The notes beneath the pieces were generated by a model, which was not told the DNA's origin, did not search any database, and saw only the letters and a program-made list of their open reading frames with translations. Below, in pieces: positions 1-5,277 of a stretch of 7,300 nucleotides of DNA (position 1 is the stretch's first letter; each line of letters opens with the position of its first letter). Where the stretch lies: assembly GCA_029858755.1 (NCBI GenBank), contig JAOUEK010000090.1, positions 1-7,300 on the forward strand, given 5' to 3'. The DNA is from Thermoleophilia bacterium. Its GTDB lineage: Bacteria; Actinomycetota; Thermoleophilia; Gaiellales; Gaiellaceae. The position numbers and the translations under genes were made by a program.

Positions 1-143
1 GGAGATGGATGGAGTTCGGGACTCCTGGGTGAACGGCGATGGCTTTCATGCGGCCCCTGTCTCGGCCGGCCGCGGTTCGTTACTCCCCGGTCGCGCGGAA
101 CCGAAGGAGGGCTCGCGTGTAACGCAAACGCACGTCCCGTGAC

Positions 144-150
144 GGGAGGG
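144..150 (+). promoter_or_regulatory. Ribosome binding site of the antiporter gene
   Basis: GGGAGGG lies 2 nt before the ATG at 153 (core GGAGG at 145-149, 3 nt away). The spacing is short, but this is the only strong Shine-Dalgarno-like stretch near the start, and the protein beginning here has a normal family N-terminus. Confidence 0.6.
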
Positions 151-152
151 CC

Positions 153-1379
153 ATGACCGGCATCGAGCTGCAGAACCTCCTGATCGTCGTGGCCGTCGCC
201 TTCGCCGTGCCGTTCACGCTGGGCCTCGCCCCCGGCCTGCGGCTCCCCGCGGTCGTGCTGGAGATCGTCGCGGGCATCGTCATCGGCCCGTCCGTGCTCG
301 CCTGGGTCGAGGTGGACGACCCCGTGCGGGTGCTCGCCGTCCTGGGCCTCGCCTTCCTGCTCTTCCTCTCCGGTCTCGAGATCGAGCTCGATCGGCTGCG
401 GGGGCGTCCGCTCGCGCTCACCTCGGCCGGTTTCGCGATGTCGATCGCGCTGGCGCTGGTCGTGGCCAGCGGCCTCTACGCCGTCGGGCTCGCCGGCTCA
501 CCGGTCTTCGTCGCGATCGTGCTCACGGCGACGTCCCTCGGCATCGTCGTGCCCGTGCTCAAGGACGCCGGCGTGATCGCGAGCGGCTTCGGCCAGCTCG
601 TCGTCGCCGCCGGATCGATCGCCGATTTCGGCGCCATCATCCTGCTCTCGCTGCTCTTCTCGCGAGAGGGAGGCGGCGTCGGCTCGCAGGCTTTCGTGCT
701 CGCGAGCTTCGCGGTACTCGCGGGCGTGGTTGCGGTCGGCGTCTTCGCTCTCGAGCACGCGCCGTCGCTCTCCGCCGTCCTGCTCCGGCTCCAGGACACG
801 ACTGCGCAGATCCGCGTGCGCGGCGCCTTCGTCCTGCTCGTCGCGCTCGCCGCCCTGGCGGAGACGCTCGGCCTGGAGACGATCCTCGGCGCGTTCGTCG
901 CGGGGCTGTTGCTGTCCACGCTCGACCGCGACCGCGTGATGACGCACCCGGACTTCCGGCACAAGCTGGAGGCGATCGGCTTCGGCGTCTTCATCCCCGT
1001 CTTCTTCGTCACGAGCGGCGTCCGCTTCGACCTCGACGCCCTCACGGCCAGCGCGGACACCCTCCTGCGCGTGCCCGTGTTCCTCGCGGCGCTGCTCGTC
1101 GTGCGCGGACTGCCGGCGCTGCTCTACCGGAACGAGGTCGGTGGGCGGCACACGGCGGTGGCGGCGATGCTGCAGGCGACGTCCCTGCCGTTCGTCGTCG
1201 CCGCCACCCAGATCGGTGTGGAGATCGGCGCCATCGACGGCGCGACGGCTGCCGCCCTCGTCGGCGCCGGCATCCTCTCCGTGCTCGTCTTCCCCGCCGG
1301 CGCGCTGGCCGTGCTCGGCGGGCGGTCAGAGCGCGCAGTCGAGCCCGAGCCGGTCGGCGAGCCAGCGCGCCTGTCGTAG
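153..1379 (+). CDS. CPA2/Kef-type cation:proton antiporter, membrane domain only
   Basis: A 408-residue, almost wholly hydrophobic protein with about 12-13 predicted membrane helices (roughly residues 6-28, 30-50, 57-76, 86-112, 117-136, 148-169, 179-200, 222-256 as two, 273-291, 304-325, 334-356, 363-389). The pattern matches the Na+/H+ exchanger fold of the CPA2/Kef family: an early LPAVVLEIVAGIVIGPS segment (31-47), a LFLSGLE helix (70-76), an ATSLGIVVPVL unwound-helix segment (126-136) and a GSIADFG helix with Asp158 at the ion site. It should exchange Na+ or K+ for protons across the inner membrane. It has Ala-Asp where NapA-like members have Asp-Asp, and it stops after the membrane domain with no TrkA-N/RCK regulatory domain, leaving only a short charged tail. 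The ATG is preceded by GGGAGGG (144-150), closely spaced. Its last 54 bp overlap the convergent gene ending at 1326. Family is secure; ion specificity cannot be read from the sequence. Confidence 0.9.
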   Translation: MTGIELQNLLIVVAVAFAVPFTLGLAPGLRLPAVVLEIVAGIVIGPSVLAWVEVDDPVRVLAVLGLAFLLFLSGLEIELDRLRGRPLALTSAGFAMSIALALVVASGLYAVGLAGSPVFVAIVLTATSLGIVVPVLKDAGVIASGFGQLVVAAGSIADFGAIILLSLLFSREGGGVGSQAFVLASFAVLAGVVAVGVFALEHAPSLSAVLLRLQDTTAQIRVRGAFVLLVALAALAETLGLETILGAFVAGLLLSTLDRDRVMTHPDFRHKLEAIGFGVFIPVFFVTSGVRFDLDALTASADTLLRVPVFLAALLVVRGLPALLYRNEVGGRHTAVAAMLQATSLPFVVAATQIGVEIGAIDGATAAALVGAGILSVLVFPAGALAVLGGRSERAVEPEPVGEPARLS

Positions 1380-1835
1380 GCGCTCGGCCCGAGCGCTGCC
1401 GACGTGGTCGAATAGATGCGTCGCGACCAGGGCGGCCTCGGCAGGAGCGGATCGGGAGGCGGCACTCTCGAGAAACGGCAGGGCCGCCGCGGCCTCCGAC
1501 GAGCTCGCCGCAGCGTCGCGTCCGACGACGAGGCAGTCGTTGCAGAAGTCCTGGCATGCAGCCCCGTCCCAGCCCTCGACGCGGCGCACGAGACGCCCGC
1601 GCGGTGCGACGACGCAGCTTCGCAGCTCCGTCACCGGCCCGTCGAGCTCGGTGACCCAGAGCTCCTCGAGCATCCAGAACGGCAGGTCGGCGACCACGCA
1701 GGCATGGATGCCCGAGCGGCAGGGATCGACCTTCGCCTCGACCCACACCCCCGGGCCGTCGCCCTGCGGCACCGGCCAGGGGAAGCCGCTGAAGTGGCCG
1801 ACGGCCCCTGGGCGCAGGAACTTGTGCACGATCAC
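1326..1835 (-). CDS. Conserved hypothetical Cys-containing protein, third gene of ECF sigma operon
   Basis: This 169-residue soluble protein is not one I can assign a function. The N-terminal half has a regular, domain-like pattern: FLRPG (6-10), a Trp/Pro-rich stretch, then PCRSGIHAC (38-46) and DLPFWMLEELW (50-60). The GxHAC followed by a helix with paired aromatics loosely recalls DUF7666-like small domains, but I only suggest that. In the middle, CQDFCNDC (94-101) gives C-x3-C-x2-C, the same spacing as the H-x3-C-x2-C zinc/redox site of ZAS anti-sigma factors, which hints at metal or thiol chemistry. The C-terminal part is Ala-rich and helical. It starts at GTG (1835) and overlaps the anti-sigma stop as GTGA, so it is probably co-translated with the sigma pair and may modulate them. 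Its 3' end overlaps the antiporter gene by 54 bp on the opposite strand. High confidence that it is a gene, low on role. Confidence 0.8.
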   Translation of the reverse strand: MIVHKFLRPGAVGHFSGFPWPVPQGDGPGVWVEAKVDPCRSGIHACVVADLPFWMLEELWVTELDGPVTELRSCVVAPRGRLVRRVEGWDGAACQDFCNDCLVVGRDAAASSSEAAAALPFLESAASRSAPAEAALVATHLFDHVGSARAERLRQARWLADRLGLDCAL

Positions 1836-2086
1836 GCTCGGCTCCAGTCGCGGAACGCGGCGAGGAGGGCGTCACGCGCCTCGACCGAGAGATCGTCCTC
1901 GGTCACGCGGCCGGCGAGGGAGATGGTCGTCCGGATCTGGGAGAGGTAGGTCTCGCACCCGGGGCAGATGACCAGGTGGCGCTCGAAGCGCTCGCGATCG
2001 AGGGGATCGAGCGTGCCCTCGAGGTACTCGGTCACCAACTCCACGACCTTCGCGCAGGTGAGCTCGTGATGGTCGTGTTCGCTCAT
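1832..2086 (-). CDS. Small soluble zinc-finger (ZAS-type) anti-sigma factor
   Basis: An 84-residue protein with the zf-HC2/ZAS anti-sigma signature: an N-terminal His/Cys cluster (His6, His7, Cys11), a first helix (13-23), then H37-x3-C41-x2-C44, followed by a C-terminal helical arm that would wrap around its cognate sigma factor. Cys11 or His7 is the likely fourth zinc ligand. In characterised members such as RsrA this site binds zinc and, in some, loses it on disulfide formation, releasing the sigma factor. There is no membrane segment, so it acts in the cytoplasm and should sense an internal signal. Its ATG overlaps the sigma gene stop as ATGA (2083-2086), giving translational coupling and matched amounts of the pair. 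Whether the signal is redox, metal or a protein partner cannot be told from the sequence. Confidence 0.9.
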   Translation of the reverse strand: MSEHDHHELTCAKVVELVTEYLEGTLDPLDRERFERHLVICPGCETYLSQIRTTISLAGRVTEDDLSVEARDALLAAFRDWSRA

Positions 2087-2745
2087 GATCCCAGTTGCAG
2101 GTAGTCATCGAGGGCCCGGCGCACCTTTGCCCGGGCCCGATGGAGCAGTACGCGTTCGTTGGTCTCGGAGAGGTCGAGAACATTACGGATTTCTTGCGAG
2201 CTCCACCCCTCCACGTCGCGGAGCGTGATCACCGTGCGCTGGCTCGATGGCAGCGCCTCGATCGCCCGCTGGATCACCGCCCGCGTCTCGGCCGCCTCCA
2301 GGCGCGCCTCCGGCTGCGACCAAGATCGCGGCGGGCTCGCCCAGTGGCCGGCGAACTCGCCGTCCGTCATGAACCGGTCGGGGTCGACGGTCGGGCCCGA
2401 CTCGTCGTCGGCGTCGTCCCCGAGCGCCGAGAACGGGATCGAACGGCTCTCGCGCACGCCGCGGGTCTTCGCCGTGTTGGTGAGGATGCGGAAGATCCAC
2501 GTCTTCAGGGACGAGCGGCCCTCGAAGCGATCGAGGCCGTTGAGCACCCCCAGCCAGGTCTCCTGCACGACCTCCTCGGCGACCGCCCGCGTCTTCACGT
2601 AGAGGCGTGCCACGCGCAGGAGCGACGGGCCGAGCTCGTCGACGAGGCGCATGAACTCCCCCTCGTCGCCGGCACGGAGACGCGCGAGCAGCTCGCGCTC
2701 GTCGACGCGCGCCGCCTCGTGCTCGACGCTGCTCACGAGCGGCAC
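2083..2745 (-). CDS. ECF-type RNA polymerase sigma factor (sigma-70 family)
   Basis: A 220-residue alternative sigma factor with only regions 2 and 4. Sigma-2 spans about residues 20-95, with the core-binding stretch AEEVVQETWLGVL (56-68) and the -10 recognition part FEGRSSLKTWIFRILTNTA (74-92). Sigma-4 spans about 158-213, with LPSSQRTVITLRDVEGWSS and a helix-turn-helix ending ERVLLHRARAKVRRAL. The linker between them is long (about 60 residues), acidic (DDADDE) and contains GHWASPP, a pattern I associate with a subset of ECF factors paired with ZAS anti-sigmas. The start is GTG at 2745, with CGGAG about 4 nt upstream; a second GTG at 2736 is too far from it. It is first in an operon with its anti-sigma factor and a Cys protein. 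The divergent flavoprotein has an ECF-type promoter and is the best candidate target here. Confidence 0.93.
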   Translation of the reverse strand: MPLVSSVEHEAARVDERELLARLRAGDEGEFMRLVDELGPSLLRVARLYVKTRAVAEEVVQETWLGVLNGLDRFEGRSSLKTWIFRILTNTAKTRGVRESRSIPFSALGDDADDESGPTVDPDRFMTDGEFAGHWASPPRSWSQPEARLEAAETRAVIQRAIEALPSSQRTVITLRDVEGWSSQEIRNVLDLSETNERVLLHRARAKVRRALDDYLQLGS

Positions 2746-2755
2746 GGTACTCCGG

Positions 2756-2780
2756 GGAACGGGTCGAGTCCAGCCGCGTC
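2756..2780 (+). promoter_or_regulatory. Candidate ECF sigma-dependent promoter for the flavoprotein gene
   Basis: GGAAC (2756-2760) is followed after 16 nt by CGTC (2777-2780). This is the -35/-10 layout used by many ECF sigma factors of the SigE/SigM/SigW type. It reads toward the flavoprotein gene at 2867, lies 11 bp upstream of the sigma gene start, and predicts a transcript start near 2786-2788 and a leader of about 80 nt. No equally good match reads toward the sigma operon: GAAAC with N16 to CGCG (rc of 2841-2845 onward) is only partial. A TGTAAT hexamer at 2784-2789 resembles a housekeeping -10 box but has no clear -35 partner. Assignment is by motif only. Confidence 0.5.
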
Positions 2781-2792
2781 ACATGTAATGGA

Positions 2793-2839
2793 ATGCGGCT
2801 TCGCCGGACCGAAGGGCACCCGCGAAGCGCGGGGCGCAT
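2793..2839 (+). other. Leader inverted repeats with two alternative foldings
   Basis: Between the candidate promoter and the flavoprotein start, two small hairpins can form: CGGC-TTC-GCCG (2796-2806) and CCCGCG-AAG-CGCGGG (2819-2833). The same bases can instead pair at long range: GCTTCGC (2798-2804) with GCGAAGC (2822-2828), extended by ATGCG (2793-2797) with CGCAT (2835-2839) across a 6-nt bulge. The two foldings exclude each other. The region would sit in the 5' leader, ending 17 nt before the Shine-Dalgarno sequence. High GC makes some pairing expected by chance. Confidence 0.4.
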
Positions 2840-2856
2840 GGTTTCGGCGATGCACG

Positions 2857-2862
2857 AGGAGG
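2857..2862 (+). promoter_or_regulatory. Ribosome binding site of the flavoprotein gene
   Basis: A perfect AGGAGG lies 4 nt before the ATG at 2867 and fixes this start. The protein begins directly with the FAD-binding beta strand, as usual for the family. Confidence 0.85.
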
Positions 2863-2866
2863 ACAC

Positions 2867-4309
2867 ATGACCGGCGAGCACTTCGACCTGGTCGTCATCG
2901 GCGGCGGCGGCGCTGCCCGGGAGGCGGCTCGACTGGCGGTCGAGGAGTTCGACGCCCGCGTCGCGGTGATCGAGCGCCTGCGCTGGGGCGGCGAGTGCGC
3001 CAGCGTCGCCTGCAAGCCCACCAAGCAGTACGTAGCCGCAGCCGAGCTGCTCCACGACCTCCGAGCGGTCGGGGCCGACCTCGGGCTGGCCACCGGGGAG
3101 ATCGATTTCGAGCTGGCGCGCCTCAAAGAGCGAAAGGACTGGCTCGTGGGCGAGCCCGCGCGGTGGCGCGAGCGATTCGTGGCACAGGGCGTGACCGTGG
3201 TCGACGGGAGCGCAACGCTCCTCGACGCCCGCTCCGTGCGCGTGGGTGGGCAGGTGCTGGAGGGCGACCGCATCCTGATCGCCACGGGCTCTCGCACTGC
3301 GGTGCCGCCGATCACCGGGATCGAGGACGTCCCCTGGCTCGACAACGTGGCGGCGCTGGAGCTGACCGCCGTACCCGCGTCGCTCCTCGTCGTCGGCGCA
3401 GGCGCTGTGGGCCTCGAGTTCGGACAGGTCTTCTCGCGGTTCGGGTCGCGCGTGACCATCGTCGAGGCGCTCGACGGCATCGGGGGGCGAGCGGACCGGG
3501 AGGCCGCGGCCGCACTCCGGACGGCGCTGGAGAGCGAGGGCATCGACGTGCTGACGTCGACGGTCGTCTCCAGCGTTCGTCGCCAGGGCTCGGACGTGCT
3601 GGCCGTCTTGCTGCCGCGGGACAGCGGTGCCTCCTTCGAGCTCCGCGCGTCGCACGTGATGCTCGCGGCCGGGCGCCGCCCGAACGTCGAGGGGCTGGGG
3701 CTCGAGCACGCGGGTGTCGAGCACACGCGCCAGGGCATCGCGGTCGACGAGCGCCAGCGGACGAGCGCGGACGGGATCTGGGCGGCAGGCGACGTCGTCA
3801 CCGGCATCCAGCTGACCCCGATCGGCGCCTACCAGGCGCAGATCGCCGTCGCGGACATGTTCGGGACCTCCCGTCGTGTGGCCGAGTACGACGCCGTCCC
3901 CGCGGCGATCTTCACCGACCCGGAGCTCGCCGGCGTCGGGCTCACCGAGGACGAGGCGCGACACCACGGTCTCGACGTCGGCACGGCCGTGTACCCGGCG
4001 AGCGGCTTGATCCGGCCCTTCTACACGCTCCCACGCGACGCCGCCGCGCATGGGCTCGTGAAGCTCGTGTTCGAGAGGAGCAGCCGCGCGCTGCTCGGCG
4101 TGCACGCGACACTCCGCGGTGCGGCCGAGATCGTGCAGGGATACGCTGTCGCGCTCCGTCTCGGCGCCACCGTCGACGACCTCGCGCTCTCGCACTACGC
4201 GTTCCCGACCGCCGGTGAGGCGGTGCACTACGCGGCAGAGAGCGCGCTCGGGGGGCAGCTCGTCGGCGCGCTCGACTACGCGTCGGCGCGGCGAGCCGCG
4301 GCCTCGTAG
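2867..4309 (+). CDS. MerA/Lpd-like FAD-dependent pyridine nucleotide-disulfide oxidoreductase, atypical
   Basis: A 480-residue flavoprotein of the lipoamide dehydrogenase/mercuric reductase class. The FAD fold comes first, VVIGGGGAAREAA (9-21), whose G-x-G-x-A-A form resembles MerA, with Glu36 for the FAD ribose. The redox motif GGECASVACKPTK (41-53) keeps the C44-x4-C49 pair but with an unusual ASVA spacer. The second Rossmann motif GAGAVGLE (177-184) ends its second strand in Glu200, suggesting NADH. AGRRPN (268-273) and GIWAAGDVVTG (303-313) complete the FAD site. The C-terminal dimerisation domain has HYAFPTAGE (443-451): Glu451 is kept, but Phe446 replaces the catalytic His of HPTxxE, as MerA also does at this place. 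There is no MerA C-terminal Cys pair and no N-terminal metal-binding domain. It may reduce a metal, quinone or small electrophile; calling it mercuric reductase would go too far. The ECF sigma operon is divergent, and the stop overlaps opcA by 34 bp. Confidence 0.9.
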   Translation: MTGEHFDLVVIGGGGAAREAARLAVEEFDARVAVIERLRWGGECASVACKPTKQYVAAAELLHDLRAVGADLGLATGEIDFELARLKERKDWLVGEPARWRERFVAQGVTVVDGSATLLDARSVRVGGQVLEGDRILIATGSRTAVPPITGIEDVPWLDNVAALELTAVPASLLVVGAGAVGLEFGQVFSRFGSRVTIVEALDGIGGRADREAAAALRTALESEGIDVLTSTVVSSVRRQGSDVLAVLLPRDSGASFELRASHVMLAAGRRPNVEGLGLEHAGVEHTRQGIAVDERQRTSADGIWAAGDVVTGIQLTPIGAYQAQIAVADMFGTSRRVAEYDAVPAAIFTDPELAGVGLTEDEARHHGLDVGTAVYPASGLIRPFYTLPRDAAAHGLVKLVFERSSRALLGVHATLRGAAEIVQGYAVALRLGATVDDLALSHYAFPTAGEAVHYAAESALGGQLVGALDYASARRAAAS

Positions 4310-5133
4310 ACGGGATCGCGGCCGAGCACCTCGAGCTCCGCGGACAACGCGTCGCTGCCGGTGGGAGTGCCGCCCTGTGGTGGCGCGACGGGCACACCGT
4401 CGAGCGTGACCGCGTCCAACACCGAGGCCGACCGGTGGGTGAGCTCGACGGCGCGCCGCAGCCGCGAGCGCAGCCAACCCGCGAGCAGCAGCGCGTCCGC
4501 CTTGGGGCCGACGACGCGGATGCGGGACAGTGAGCGGATGCCGGGCCAGTGCTCAGAGAGCCGCAACCGCCAGGCGAGGCCGCGGCGGTAGGCGAGGTCC
4601 GAGACGACGACGCGCTCGAAGAGCCGCGTGAGCCGGGGGTAGGAGCCCGCCGGGTCGCGCCACTCGGCTGAGTCGACGACCAGCCGGTCGACGACTCGCA
4701 CCAGGTCCTTGAAGGCGGGCGAGGAGACGTCGAGGTCGCCGCGCCAGCGACAGAACACGGGCAGGTCGGAGACCAGCAGGGGCAGCACGATCGAGGAAGG
4801 GTGCGCTGCGGCGGCGCCGCGCAGGCGCACCTCGACCACCTCCGACATCACCTCGGTGCCGAGCCCGGGCAGGTCGAACTCGCGCACCTCGACCTTCGCC
4901 TCGACGCCGTCGCGACGGCGCGGCTCGGGCACGAGCAGGATCGTCCGCGCCGGGTGCCGCTCCTCGAGGCCGTCGAGCGTCGCGTGGGCCCTGTCGAGCC
5001 ACCGCGGCGGTACCCAGGCGACGTGTGTGAGCGTGCTCGTGCGCAACTCCGGCGGGTCGCCGTCAGCACGCCGGCACCGCTGCCGCGCCAGCTCCCGCTC
5101 GACCTCGGCGACGACGCTCACGGTGTCGGACAC
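4276..5133 (-). CDS. opcA: Glucose-6-phosphate dehydrogenase assembly protein OpcA
   Basis: A 285-residue protein matching OpcA, the partner that activates or assembles glucose-6-phosphate dehydrogenase in cyanobacteria and actinobacteria. Visible family features are RHPARTILLVPEP (59-71), the LPLLVSDLPVFCRWRG block (117-132), DRLVVDSAEW (149-158) and a basic helical C-terminal part. It follows zwf on the same strand, the usual arrangement, after 144 bp. The start is GTG at 5133, the first possible start after the zwf stop; it lies inside a 15-bp palindrome (5121-5135), and no Shine-Dalgarno sequence is seen before it. A GTG four codons on (5121-5119) is an alternative. The reading frame upstream stays open through 48 codons to the zwf stop. 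Its 3' end overlaps the convergent flavoprotein gene. Identification is firm from motifs plus zwf linkage. Confidence 0.88.
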   Translation of the reverse strand: MSDTVSVVAEVERELARQRCRRADGDPPELRTSTLTHVAWVPPRWLDRAHATLDGLEERHPARTILLVPEPRRRDGVEAKVEVREFDLPGLGTEVMSEVVEVRLRGAAAAHPSSIVLPLLVSDLPVFCRWRGDLDVSSPAFKDLVRVVDRLVVDSAEWRDPAGSYPRLTRLFERVVVSDLAYRRGLAWRLRLSEHWPGIRSLSRIRVVGPKADALLLAGWLRSRLRRAVELTHRSASVLDAVTLDGVPVAPPQGGTPTGSDALSAELEVLGRDPVYEAAARRADA

Positions 5134-5135
5134 CG
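5121..5135. repeat. 15-bp palindrome, copy 1 (at opcA start)
   Basis: CGGTGTCGGACACCG is a perfect 7-bp inverted repeat around one central base. It overlaps the first codons of opcA, so on the coding strand it supplies the start codon and the next three codons (Ser-Asp-Thr). An identical copy lies 140 bp away at 5261-5275. Confidence 0.75.
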
Positions 5136-5207
5136 AACCCGGTGAAGGGGAAGCGGTGACGGGTTCGTACCGATCGCTCCACAGGCGGTCGTGACGGGAC
5201 CTGGGCC

Positions 5208-5237
5208 CGGCACCCTCGGGGCGGAGCGCCCGTGCCG
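5208..5237. other. Two-part hairpin in the zwf-opcA spacer
   Basis: An outer stem of CGGCAC (5208-5213) with GTGCCG (5232-5237) encloses an inner stem GGGCG (5219-5223) with CGCCC (5227-5231), a 3-nt loop and a 5-nt bulge on one side. All 11 pairs are Watson-Crick. No T-tract follows on either strand, so it is not a classical intrinsic terminator. It could stabilise the upstream zwf transcript end or reduce read-through into opcA. Confidence 0.45.
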
Positions 5238-5260
5238 CGATCGGGTCACGTCGTCCACAG

Positions 5261-5275
5261 CGGTGTCGGACACCG
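5261..5275. repeat. 15-bp palindrome, copy 2 (just after zwf stop)
   Basis: The second identical copy of CGGTGTCGGACACCG begins two bases after the zwf stop codon on the coding strand. With copy 1 it brackets the zwf-opcA spacer. It could be a dimeric operator, a short dispersed repeat or a transcript-end hairpin. Confidence 0.75.
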
Positions 5276-5277
5276 GG

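Noticed and set aside
97..119. GGAAC (97-101) followed by CGTG upstream of the antiporter as a possible ECF promoter
   Set aside because: The spacing is only 14 nt and the -10 match is poor, so it does not meet the standard met at 2756-2780.
2..145. Open plus-strand frame at the left edge, before the antiporter
   Set aside because: About 47 codons with no recognisable motif and mixed third-base composition. The frame beginning at base 1 and ending at 156 also looks non-coding. I see no supported gene in 1-152.
136..146. CCCGT-G-ACGGG palindrome at the antiporter ribosome binding site
   Set aside because: Only five pairs around a single base, too short for a stable hairpin and likely by chance.
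2095..4218. Very long open frame (707 codons) on the plus strand across the sigma gene and the reductase
   Set aside because: It is antisense or out of frame to two genes with clear motifs, and its product is Arg/Ala/Gly-rich low-complexity sequence. Long spurious frames are normal at this GC content.
2867..4309. Calling the flavoprotein mercuric reductase (merA)
   Set aside because: It lacks the C-terminal vicinal cysteines and the N-terminal metal domain, and no merR, merT or merP gene is nearby.
2183..4477. Long minus-strand open frame (764 codons) covering the reductase
   Set aside because: It is a shadow of the plus-strand flavoprotein and an alternative frame of the sigma gene; it has no recognisable domain.
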